A stretch of 64,000 nucleotides of DNA from Pseudomonadota bacterium (GTDB lineage: Bacteria; Desulfobacterota; Desulfobulbia; Desulfobulbales; Desulfocapsaceae). Made by a program: the position numbers and the translations under genes. Below the pieces are notes generated by a model. That model saw nothing but the letters and a program-made list of their open reading frames with translations. It did not search any database and was not told the DNA's origin. This document shows, piece by piece, positions 17,214 through 24,574 of this stretch; the stretch's first letter is position 1; each line of letters opens with the position of its first letter. The DNA lies in the NCBI GenBank assembly GCA_018821985.1, contig JAHJKP010000013.1, forward strand, positions 62,001 through 126,000. The letters are read 5' to 3'.

Positions 17214-18314
17214 TCAACTCTCTTTTTTCTCGTTCTTGCAGCCGCAGCCCTTGATGACCTTTTTGCCGATGCCGATGGCGGCATGGATGCCGACGGCGGC
17301 GGCGGCAACACCGAGGATCTTTTTGCCGGCGCTGTCAACGTCTGTAGAACCGCCGATTCCCGGAATCTTGACATTCGGCAGTCGTTCATAGAAGGGGGTC
17401 ATGGTGTCCCAGAAGTTGGGTTCGGTGCAACCGACGCAACCGTGGCCGACGCTCACCGGCCAGACATCGACATCATTAAAGCGAGCGGAAGGACAGTTGG
17501 AAAAGGTCTCCGGTCCTTTGCAACCAACTTTATAGAGGCAATAGCCGTTACGGTGGCCAAAATCACCAAATTCCTCGGCGAAACGGCCTTCGTCAAAGTG
17601 GGCTCGTCGTTCGCAATGGTCATGAATCCTGCGGCCATAGGCAAAAAGAGGCCGGCCCAGATTGTCGGTTACCGGCAGTCGGTTGTTGAAGGTCAGATAG
17701 TGGAGGACGGTCCCCAGAAAGGAAATCGGATTGGGCGGACAGCCAGGGATATTGATCACCGGTGTCCCTGAGACCAGATCCTGTACCCCTTTGGCCCCGG
17801 TGGGATTGGGGCTAGCTGCCTGAATGCCGCCGTAGGAGGCGCAGGAGCCAATGGCAATGATGGCCGCCGCCTTGGGCGCCACCTCTGCCAGGATGTCAAC
17901 TGCAGTACGCCCGGCGATCTTGCAATAGATTCCCTTGTCTTTAGTGGGGATCGCGCCCTCGATTACGCAGAGAAATTTCCCTGCATATTTGTCCAAGGTG
18001 TCGTGGAGGCTCTTTTCTGCCTGGTGTCCGGCGGCTGCCATCACTGTTTCATGGTAATCCAGGGAGATGATATCGAGGATCAGGCGGCCGATATCTGGGT
18101 GTGAGGCCCGCAGCAGGCTTTCGGTACAACCGGTGCATTCCTGGAAGTGCAGCCAGATCACCGGCGGTCGCTGCGCGGTGGTGGCTGCTTCGACAAGCTT
18201 GGGGATCATGGCCTCAGAGATGCCAAGCGCCGCTGCAACCATGGTACAGCCTTTGAGGAAACCGCGCCGGTTGAGTTGCAGCTCCAGGTCGTTGTTGTTT
18301 TCTGTGTCTGTCAT
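17214..18314 (-). CDS. [NiFe] hydrogenase small subunit, Tat-exported (HyaA/HynA type)
   Basis: 366 residues; carries three Fe-S clusters from the active site to the cytochrome. A twin-arginine signal is present (LNRRGFLKGCTMVAAALG, residues about 14-31). The proximal cluster motif is ECTGCTES, without the extra cysteine of oxygen-tolerant enzymes (CTCC). GSCASYGGI, GCPPNP, and the distal/medial cysteines in GYCLYKVGCKGP, FSNCPSARF and GHGCVGCTEP follow. The C-terminus has a short hydrophobic segment (ILGVAAAAVGIHAAIGIG) and ends in a cysteine-containing, charged tail KGCGCKNEKKES. AGGAGG precedes the ATG at 18314; the longer open frame upstream crosses the promoter region and is not used. 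First gene of the operon. Confidence 0.96.
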   Translation of the reverse strand: MTDTENNNDLELQLNRRGFLKGCTMVAAALGISEAMIPKLVEAATTAQRPPVIWLHFQECTGCTESLLRASHPDIGRLILDIISLDYHETVMAAAGHQAEKSLHDTLDKYAGKFLCVIEGAIPTKDKGIYCKIAGRTAVDILAEVAPKAAAIIAIGSCASYGGIQAASPNPTGAKGVQDLVSGTPVINIPGCPPNPISFLGTVLHYLTFNNRLPVTDNLGRPLFAYGRRIHDHCERRAHFDEGRFAEEFGDFGHRNGYCLYKVGCKGPETFSNCPSARFNDVDVWPVSVGHGCVGCTEPNFWDTMTPFYERLPNVKIPGIGGSTDVDSAGKKILGVAAAAVGIHAAIGIGKKVIKGCGCKNEKKES

Positions 18315-18351
18315 ATCATCCTCCTGTTGTGAAAACCGGAAACTGGAAACG

Positions 18352-18366
18352 ATCAATAATATTGAT
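18352..18366. promoter_or_regulatory. Palindromic operator candidate 1 (downstream of -10)
   Basis: ATCAATAATATTGAT: six-base arms ATCAAT/ATTGAT around AAT. It starts within the -10 element and covers the likely transcription start of the hydrogenase operon. The core TCAATAATATTGA is identical to operator candidate 2, 54 bases away centre to centre. A site in this position would suit a repressor. The regulator is unknown; the sequence is not a standard FNR, Fur or Rex box. Confidence 0.5.
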
Positions 18367-18394
18367 GATACGTGAGGGTAAATGGGTTTGTCAA
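18365..18394 (-). promoter_or_regulatory. Sigma-70-type promoter of the hydrogenase operon
   Basis: On the minus strand TTGACA (18394-18389) and TATCAT (18370-18365) are separated by 18 bases, close to the ideal. It lies about 55 bases before the small-subunit ATG and is the only strong promoter-like pair seen upstream of the operon. The two palindromes bracket it. Transcription start is inferred, not shown. Confidence 0.55.
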
Positions 18395-18404
18395 GGTCGT
18401 TACT

Positions 18405-18421
18405 GTTCAATAATATTGAAC
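18405..18421. promoter_or_regulatory. Palindromic operator candidate 2 (upstream of -35)
   Basis: GTTCAATAATATTGAAC: perfect seven-base arms around AAT, ten bases upstream of the -35 hexamer. It shares the 13-base core with operator candidate 1. The pair could allow cooperative binding or looping by a dimeric regulator that senses hydrogen, nickel, oxygen or redox state; which one cannot be told. Confidence 0.5.
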
Positions 18422-18480
18422 AATAATTTCGAATGGATTGCTGAGAGAGGAGAGAGGAACAGGGAAGGAAAAATGAGAGC

Positions 18481-19887
18481 TTATGATTTGTTGATTTTGC
18501 CTTTGGCAGGGAAATTCTTCTTGAAACCGAAGATGCCGCCGGGGGCATCAGAGGAAAAAGCCGGCCCGGTAATGCCGGGGCGGGAAGAACGTTTTCCGTT
18601 GGAACTGGAACGCGGTTTTGGTACTGGTATCGGGAGGGGAACAATATCCAGCAGGCTGTCGGGAACAGGCAGGCCGCCAATGGACTCCAGGTAAAAATGA
18701 TAAAAAAGAAGACTGTTTTTAAAGTAGCTTTTCCGGGTCAACCAATGGGGCCAAGAGCCTTTTTCCTGATGTTGGAGAAAAATGGGCAGGCTGCTGATGA
18801 GGCTGATAATCTCTTGACGGGTAGCACGGGGAAGATTCAGTTGGGTGCCTATTTCCAGATCCAGACTGGCCCTCAGTTGTTTGCTGAACTGATATGCCGC
18901 AGAGCCTTTCAGCTCCTCTTTGATAAAGTTAAATTTAATGTTGGCCCAGGGCAGCAATACCAGAGCGAGCAGAAATTCATTTGGCAGCCGTTGCCCGATC
19001 TGTTCTTCCGTCATTTTAGTGCTGACTCGATCAACCACGGTAAACAGGTTGATCAGTTGCTCTTTGCAGGAGGGGTCTGAGTCCAGGATATCCTTGTATG
19101 GAGCCAGGATACTGACAAACAGACCTGAGTCACTGGCAAGGTGAAACCATTTCAGCAGCGAACCGCTGTGCAGGTCCTTGAAGAGTTCGTCACGCAGACG
19201 GGATGGAGGGCAGAGGGTGAGCTCGTGGTGGTGTCTGCAGATGGCCTGCCAGCTTTGTTCCTCGATGGTGAAGTTGATGCGGGCGGCATGGCGGATGGCC
19301 CGCAGCATGCGCACGGGATCGCGGGTGATTCGCTTGTCCGGATCGCCGATGATGCGGACGACGGAGTTGTTCAGGTCTGCAATGCCGCCCACGTAATCGA
19401 GGATGGTGTTGTTTTCTATTTCGTAGAACAGGGAATTGATGGTCAGATCGCGGCGTTGGGCATCTTCTTCCAGGCTGCCAAAGGTATTATTGGGCGCCAG
19501 GACGGTCTCCGGGCCATCGAGATCATATTCACTGAGTGAACGCAGGGTGGAGACCTCAATGGTCTTGCCGTGGCGAAAGAATACCTGGACCAGGCGGAAA
19601 CGGCGGCCGATGGTGACGCTGTTGCGGAAGATCTTGCGTATCTGGCCGGGGTGGGCGTTGGTGCTGATATCAAAATCTTTAGGAATCTTGCCCAGATAGA
19701 GATCTCGAACCCCGCCACCAACCAGATACGCGGAAAATCCGGCATCATGCAATTTCCGCAGTACCAAGATGGCGTCGTCGTCAAGCATCCCGCGGGTGAT
19801 GGGATGCTCACCGAGTGCAAGAATGCAGGACGTTGCAGGAGATGACGTCGCGGCTCTTTTCTCAGTTTTGATTTCCGGATTGGACAT
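18481..19887 (-). CDS. pcnB: Poly(A) polymerase PcnB (class II nucleotidyltransferase)
   Basis: 468 residues. Adds poly(A) tails to RNA 3' ends, promoting decay in bacteria. The head domain has YLVGGGVRDLYLGKIPKDFDI (GG-x2-R and DFD metal site), followed by NSVTIGRRFRLVQVFF and EVSTLR, then QRRDLTINSLFYE, GDPDKRITRDPVRMLRAIRHAARI and the helical body; the RRFRL phrase and basic tail (PVPKPRSSSNGKRSSRPG) favour PcnB over the closely related CCA-adding enzyme. The frame stays open upstream, but an ATG at 19887 avoids overlap with the preceding gene and starts MSNPEIKTEKRA; its ribosome site is weak, so the start is tentative. Confidence 0.88.
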   Translation of the reverse strand: MSNPEIKTEKRAATSSPATSCILALGEHPITRGMLDDDAILVLRKLHDAGFSAYLVGGGVRDLYLGKIPKDFDISTNAHPGQIRKIFRNSVTIGRRFRLVQVFFRHGKTIEVSTLRSLSEYDLDGPETVLAPNNTFGSLEEDAQRRDLTINSLFYEIENNTILDYVGGIADLNNSVVRIIGDPDKRITRDPVRMLRAIRHAARINFTIEEQSWQAICRHHHELTLCPPSRLRDELFKDLHSGSLLKWFHLASDSGLFVSILAPYKDILDSDPSCKEQLINLFTVVDRVSTKMTEEQIGQRLPNEFLLALVLLPWANIKFNFIKEELKGSAAYQFSKQLRASLDLEIGTQLNLPRATRQEIISLISSLPIFLQHQEKGSWPHWLTRKSYFKNSLLFYHFYLESIGGLPVPDSLLDIVPLPIPVPKPRSSSNGKRSSRPGITGPAFSSDAPGGIFGFKKNFPAKGKINKS

Positions 19888-19906
19888 AAAGTAGTGTGTC
19901 GATGCC

Positions 19907-20893
19907 TCAGCTCGCAGGAGTGAAGCCGCGCCCTTCCTTATAAACGGATTCGGCCTGGGTAACAAATTGGCGGAAGATTTCAGCAACGGGCAGGATCTCT
20001 TTCATCTTGTAGGTGTTGGCCCCGGAGAAGACCAGTCCTTCCTGGACATTTCCGTTCCTGGCCATCATCAGCCGTTCGCTGATGCAGTAATGGTGGTCGC
20101 ATTTCTTCAGGCACTTGTAATCGCATCTTTTGGTGGAGACATCTTCGCCTCTGGCCATGGCTTGAATAAAGGGGGTGTTGATCGCCCGGCCCGGCATGCC
20201 GACTGGAGACGAGGTGAGAACAATGTCTTCTTTTTTGGCATCGAGAAAGGCCTGTTTGAAGCTGTCAGCTACATCGCACTCCTGGCTGAGGACAAAACGG
20301 GAGGCAATCTGGATACCGTCTGCGCCATATTTGTCCATCATCTCGGCCATCTCGTAGCCATTGGTGATGCCGCCTGCGGCAATGAGCGGAACCTTGGTGA
20401 TCACATCCCGGATCGGGGGGAATATCTCACGCAAGGGGCGATCTGTGCCGAGGTGTCCACCTGCCTCGCAGGCTTCGACAATAATGGCTGCCGCACCCAG
20501 TTTCTCGGCAAGTTTGGCGATGCCAGGCGAGGAGACGATCATGACAATGGGGGTGTTGTGGTCACGGCCGATTTTGAAGATATCCCTGGAAAATCCGGCG
20601 CCGGTGATGATCATGTCAACACCGACCTCGATGGAGGCCATCACCAGATTGTAAAAATTCTTCATGGCGTACATGATGTTGACTGCCACAATGCCATCAG
20701 TATTGGCTTTGGCCTTGAGAATATCGGCCTTCAGTTCGTCTGTGGGGATGCCGGAGCCACCGATCACCCCGATACCGCCACAACTAGCTACGGGTACGGC
20801 CAGTGCGGAGGTGGAAACACGGATAGACATACCTCCCTGAATTAAAGGGACTTTGGCAGTAAAATTTGCAATTTTTAGTGGTGGTAACTTCAT
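19907..20893 (-). CDS. Nitronate monooxygenase / FabK-like FMN oxidoreductase
   Basis: 328 residues, one TIM-barrel flavoprotein domain of the 2-nitropropane dioxygenase family. Motifs: VPLIQGGMSIRVS (FMN phosphate side), GVIGGSG, VDMIITGAGFS, VEACEAGGHLG (His near the flavin), PLIAAGGITNGYEMAEMM and GADGIQIASRFVLSQECD. The C-terminal region has an unusual cysteine group (CDYKCLKKCDHHYC) that appears in a subset of anaerobe homologues; its function is unknown to me. It may oxidise nitronates or act as an enoyl-ACP reductase (FabK); the sequence does not decide. ATG 20893 follows AGGAG; it sits 19 bases upstream of pcnB. Confidence 0.85.
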   Translation of the reverse strand: MKLPPLKIANFTAKVPLIQGGMSIRVSTSALAVPVASCGGIGVIGGSGIPTDELKADILKAKANTDGIVAVNIMYAMKNFYNLVMASIEVGVDMIITGAGFSRDIFKIGRDHNTPIVMIVSSPGIAKLAEKLGAAAIIVEACEAGGHLGTDRPLREIFPPIRDVITKVPLIAAGGITNGYEMAEMMDKYGADGIQIASRFVLSQECDVADSFKQAFLDAKKEDIVLTSSPVGMPGRAINTPFIQAMARGEDVSTKRCDYKCLKKCDHHYCISERLMMARNGNVQEGLVFSGANTYKMKEILPVAEIFRQFVTQAESVYKEGRGFTPAS

Positions 20894-20998
20894 GTGCGTA
20901 AAAAACTCCTGTAACGTAGGGTCTAATAAAAAAAATATAATGCACTGCTTACCATGTTTTGTCAAGCAGTGCCGCTGTAAATTGCAGGAAAGAGAGAT

Positions 20999-21130
20999 GT
21001 GAGTGAGATTAAGACTGATTATTCCCTTCTGCCTGTCACTAAAAAGGCTGAATATTCCCGTGTCCGTCGCGCCATCCTTGACTTTTTCCCGGAATTGCAG
21101 TTAATTTTAAATCTTTTTTTTATAAGATGA
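20999..21130 (+). CDS. Possible small protein, 43 aa
   Basis: A GTG-started frame with GGAAAGAGAG just before it encodes 43 residues (begins MSEIKTDYSLLPVTKKAEYS, ends in a hydrophobic LILNLFFIR). The composition looks protein-like and the frame stops 36 bases before hisS. No family is recognised, and there is no comparative evidence, so this is a candidate only. The T-run in its last codons could instead belong to an unrelated regulatory leader of hisS. Confidence 0.35.
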   Translation: MSEIKTDYSLLPVTKKAEYSRVRRAILDFFPELQLILNLFFIR

Positions 21131-21166
21131 TTTGGAAATAAGTGATGAATTTGGGAGGATCGGACT

Positions 21167-22429
21167 GTGAATATAAAAGCCTTAAATGGCTTTAAAGATA
21201 TACTTCCAGGAGAGGTGGAATTGTGGCAGCGGCTGGAGGCCCTGGCCCGTGATATCTTTGCCCGTTTCAACTTTTCTGAGATCAGACTGCCCATCCTGGA
21301 GAAGACCGACCTTTTCGCCCGTGCCATTGGTGAGGCAACGGATATTGTCGAGAAAGAGATGTACACCTTTGTCGACAAGCAGGTGACCATGCGACCGGAG
21401 GCAACGGCCTCGCTGCTGCGCGCCTATATCGAGCATGGCTTGCATGTGCAGAAACCGGTGCAACGGCTCTTTACCATTGGCCCCATGTTTCGTCATGAGC
21501 GGCCGCAGAAGGGTCGGCTGCGCCAATTTCACCAGATGGATGTTGAGGTGCTGGGATCAACCAGTCCGCGCGTTGATGCCGAGATGATGGCCATGGGTGC
21601 CATGTTGCTGGCTGAGCTGGGGCTTTCGGTGAGTCTGGAGATGAATTCTCTTGGCTGTCCGGTCTGCCGCCCCGGCTTCCGTACCAGTCTTCTGGCCTTT
21701 CTTGATGACCGTCATCAGGCGCTTTGTGATGACTGTAAAAGGCGGAGTTCCACCAACCCTTTGCGGGTTCTAGATTGTAAAAATCCCAAGTGCCGGGAAC
21801 AGGTGCTGGAGGCGCCGTCTCTTCTGGAACATCTCTGTGCCGATTGTGCTGACCATTTGAGCGGGGTGCAGGAGGGGCTTGAACAACTTGGCGTGCGGTA
21901 CATCCTGAATAAATTCATGGTGCGTGGTCTAGATTATTATACCCGTACCACCTTTGAATTTATCACCGGTGATCTGGGCGCCCAGGCTGCAGTTGGGGCC
22001 GGTGGGCGTTATGATGGCCTGATTGAACAACTGGGCGGGCCGCGGGGGGTACCCGGGATTGGTTTTGCCCTCGGTATGGAGCGTCTTGTCTTACTGTTGC
22101 AGCAGAAAGAGGCGGAGCTTACAGCTTCAGGGGTGGATCTCTTGGTGGCCGGACTTGGTGAACAGTCCTCACGCTATGGTTTTGGTTTGACCCATGCCTT
22201 GCGTACGGGTGGCATGCGGGTCGTCATGGATTTTGAGGGCCGGAGTCTGAAGAGTCAGATGAAACAGGCGGGCAAGCTTGGCGTACCTTATGTTCTGATC
22301 CTGGGAGAGAGTGAACTAGCCGAAGGCAAGGCCGTGCTCAGGAACATGGCCACCCAGGAGCAGCAGGAGATCCTGTTGCAGAACGAGACAATAACAGTGC
22401 AAACCCTGATAAAATTGATATCTGCCTGA
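21167..22429 (+). CDS. hisS: Histidyl-tRNA synthetase
   Basis: 420 residues, usual size. Charges tRNA-His with histidine. Class II motifs are present: motif 1 region EIRLPILEKTDLFARAIGEATDIVEKEMY, motif 2 FTIGPMFRHERPQKGRLRQFHQMDVE, the histidine-specific signatures LDYYTRTTFEF and VGAGGRYDGL, and motif 3 GIGFALGMERL. A C-terminal anticodon-binding domain follows (about 325-420). Start is GTG at 21167, with GGGAGGAT eight bases upstream, giving the family-typical NIKALNGFKDILP. Confidence 0.97.
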   Translation: MNIKALNGFKDILPGEVELWQRLEALARDIFARFNFSEIRLPILEKTDLFARAIGEATDIVEKEMYTFVDKQVTMRPEATASLLRAYIEHGLHVQKPVQRLFTIGPMFRHERPQKGRLRQFHQMDVEVLGSTSPRVDAEMMAMGAMLLAELGLSVSLEMNSLGCPVCRPGFRTSLLAFLDDRHQALCDDCKRRSSTNPLRVLDCKNPKCREQVLEAPSLLEHLCADCADHLSGVQEGLEQLGVRYILNKFMVRGLDYYTRTTFEFITGDLGAQAAVGAGGRYDGLIEQLGGPRGVPGIGFALGMERLVLLLQQKEAELTASGVDLLVAGLGEQSSRYGFGLTHALRTGGMRVVMDFEGRSLKSQMKQAGKLGVPYVLILGESELAEGKAVLRNMATQEQQEILLQNETITVQTLIKLISA

Positions 22430-22433
22430 AACG

Positions 22434-22489
22434 TAGGAGCCGTTGCAAAATAACTTGTGTCCTTACGACTATTTCGTTACGGCTCTTTA
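22434..22489. repeat. Interspersed inverted-end repeat, copy A
   Basis: Begins TAGGAGCCGTTGCAAAATAA and ends with the inverse ATTTCGTTACGGCTCTTTA; the ends can pair along about 17 of 20 positions. It starts four bases after the hisS stop. Same ends recur in copies B to E. Confidence 0.7.
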
Positions 22490-22625
22490 TGCCCTTTTGT
22501 TATTCAGGAAGGCGTGTTATTTTTTTACAGTGGCTTAAATCTTCATGAAATTGTAACTACTCAGGTTCTTCTTTCCTATCTACCTGAATCATTTCTTAAA
22601 ACTTTTACTTCTAGTTCAGAACCTC

Positions 22626-24410
22626 ATGGAATCAATGGGAAATTTATGCAGGACACACTCCTGCAACGATCTTGGCAAGGGAAATGTCGGTGAGGAAGTT
22701 GTGCTCATGGGCTGGGTTTTACGTCGGCGTGATCATGGCGGCGTAATCTTTATTGATCTGCGTGATCGTCATGGTTTAACCCAGGTGGTCTTTAATCCGG
22801 AGATCAATCCCGAGGTGCATGCCAAGGCGCATCAGTTACGCAGTGAGTGGGTGATTGCTTTGCGTGGCAGGGTTGTGGCACGGCTTGACGGGATGGAAAA
22901 TTCCAAATTGAAGACCGGCGCAATCGAGATCATCGTGGATGAACTGCGGATTCTGAATACCAGCGAGACACCACCCTTTCCGCTCGATGAGGAATCTGAT
23001 GTCTCTGAGACCCTGCGTCTGCAATATCGGTATCTGGATCTCAGGCGTCCAGCTATGGCGAATAAACTGATTATGCGGCATAAGGCGGTGCAGGCCATCC
23101 GTACCTATCTCAACGATAATGACTTCCTTGAGGTTGAGACCCCCATGCTCACCCGCTCCACCCCGGAAGGGGCGCGAGATTATCTGGTGCCCAGCCGGGT
23201 CAATGCCGGGAAATTCTATGCCCTGCCCCAGTCGCCGCAGCTCTTCAAACAGCTGTTGATGGTGGCGGGCATGGATCGCTATTACCAGATCGTCAAGTGC
23301 TTCCGTGATGAAGACCTGCGGGCTGACCGCCAGCCGGAATTCACCCAGATCGATATGGAGCTCTCCTTTGTGGATGAGGAGCAGATTATTAAGATCACAG
23401 AGGGAATGATTGCCAAACTTTTCAAGGATACTCTTGATCTGGATGTGGCCCCGCCCTTTGGCCGGATTACCTATGACGAGGCGGTCAGCCGTTTTGGTAC
23501 GGATCGCCCTGATACCCGTTTCGGCTTTGAACTGACCGATCTGACTGAAATCGCCCGGACCTGTGGTTTCAAGGTCTTCCGCGCCATTGCTGATGAAGGC
23601 GGAACCGTACGGGCCATTAACGCCAAGGGTTGCGCCACCTTTTCCCGCAAGGATCTCGATGATCTTACCGAATACGTAGCCCAGTATGGGGCCAAGGGCT
23701 TGGCCTGGGTGAAGATGAAGGCTGATGGTGAGTGGCAGTCGCCCATTGCCAAGTTCTTCAGTGATGAGGAGCGGGCAGCCATGAGCCAGGTACTCAATGC
23801 TGAGGAGGGCGATCTCCTTTTCTTCGGCGCTGATAACAAGGCGGTAGTCCTGCAGGTGCTCGCAGAACTGCGTCTGGAGTTGGCCCGGCGTCTTGGTCTG
23901 CTGAAAAGTGGTGGCTTCAACTTTGTCTGGGTGACAGATTTCCCTCTGGTTGAGTATGACGCCCGGGAAAAACGGTATCAGGCCCTGCATCATCCTTTTA
24001 CCGCCCCCAAGGAAGAAGATGAGGATAAACTGGAGACCGACCCGGGCGCGGTGTACAGCCGGGCTTATGATCTGGTATTAAATGGCACGGAAATCGGCGG
24101 CGGCTCCATCCGTATCCATCAGCGGGCCATGCAGAGTCGGGTGCTTTCTGTGCTCGGCATCAGCGAAGAAGAGGCTCAGGACAAATTCGGCTTCCTTCTC
24201 CGGGCCCTTGAGCTTGGCGCTCCGCCTCATGGAGGATTAGCCTTTGGCCTTGACCGCTTGATGATGCTGATCACCGGCAGTGAGTCCATCCGTGATGTCA
24301 TCGCCTTCCCCAAGACTCAGAAGGCAACTTGTCCGCTCACTGATGCCCCGGCTTCTGTTGCCAGGAAGCAGCTGACAGAGCTCTATCTCCGTCCGGACTG
24401 GAAAGAATAA
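22626..24410 (+). CDS. aspS: Aspartyl-tRNA synthetase (bacterial type)
   Basis: 594 residues, including the GAD insertion domain that marks the bacterial form. Landmarks: N-terminal OB-fold anticodon domain with VVLMGWVLRRRDHGGVIFIDLRDR, motif 1 FLEVETPMLTRSTPEGARDYLVPSR, QSPQLFKQLLMVAG, motif 2 CFRDEDLRADRQPEFTQIDME, and motif 3 GLAFGLDRLMM. Two in-frame ATGs (22626 and 22635) are possible; neither has a strong ribosome site and the first is used. Whether it is discriminating or also charges tRNA-Asn cannot be told here, since no gatCAB genes are in the window. Confidence 0.96.
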   Translation: MESMGNLCRTHSCNDLGKGNVGEEVVLMGWVLRRRDHGGVIFIDLRDRHGLTQVVFNPEINPEVHAKAHQLRSEWVIALRGRVVARLDGMENSKLKTGAIEIIVDELRILNTSETPPFPLDEESDVSETLRLQYRYLDLRRPAMANKLIMRHKAVQAIRTYLNDNDFLEVETPMLTRSTPEGARDYLVPSRVNAGKFYALPQSPQLFKQLLMVAGMDRYYQIVKCFRDEDLRADRQPEFTQIDMELSFVDEEQIIKITEGMIAKLFKDTLDLDVAPPFGRITYDEAVSRFGTDRPDTRFGFELTDLTEIARTCGFKVFRAIADEGGTVRAINAKGCATFSRKDLDDLTEYVAQYGAKGLAWVKMKADGEWQSPIAKFFSDEERAAMSQVLNAEEGDLLFFGADNKAVVLQVLAELRLELARRLGLLKSGGFNFVWVTDFPLVEYDAREKRYQALHHPFTAPKEEDEDKLETDPGAVYSRAYDLVLNGTEIGGGSIRIHQRAMQSRVLSVLGISEEEAQDKFGFLLRALELGAPPHGGLAFGLDRLMMLITGSESIRDVIAFPKTQKATCPLTDAPASVARKQLTELYLRPDWKE

Positions 24411-24422
24411 GAAAAGAGGTAC

Positions 24423-24468
24423 CTGTTCTGTACGGCAAGCGGAATCCCGAGTGCCGTACAGAGCAGTT
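24423..24468 (+). terminator. Terminator-like hairpin after aspS
   Basis: CTGTTCTGTACGGCA pairs with TGCCGTACAGAGCAG at 14 of 15 positions with a 14-base loop, 12 bases after the aspS stop. Only TTTC follows, so termination may be weak or factor-aided. Confidence 0.6.
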
Positions 24469-24497
24469 TCAGTGAAGGGAATAAAATTCTTTTTCCT

Positions 24498-24515
24498 TGC
24501 TAATCATATCCTAAC
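24498..24515 (+). promoter_or_regulatory. Pho-box-like direct repeat upstream of phoR
   Basis: TGCTAAT and TCCTAAC, 11 bases apart start to start, 60 bases before the phoR ATG. The stretch CTAATCATATCCTAACAA is identical to part of the triple repeat upstream of pstS. Seven-base units spaced by four bases match the geometry of PhoB sites, though the unit TCCTAAY differs from the enterobacterial CTGTCAT. A -10-like TATTGT follows 11 bases later. Confidence 0.5.
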
Positions 24516-24574
24516 AATCCCGTGCTATTGTGTTGGTGCCTGCTCTTTAACTTCAATCAACGAAGGGGATTCCC

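Noticed and set aside
17214-18314. Oxygen-tolerant (group 1d) hydrogenase assignment
   Set aside because: The proximal cluster motif is CTGC, without the supernumerary cysteine next to it that defines that group.
22457-22693. 78-codon frame between hisS and aspS
   Set aside because: It begins inside repeat copy A and runs into the aspS coding start; no ribosome site or family.
22836-23993. 385-codon open frame antisense to aspS
   Set aside because: Shadow of the aspartyl-tRNA synthetase gene.
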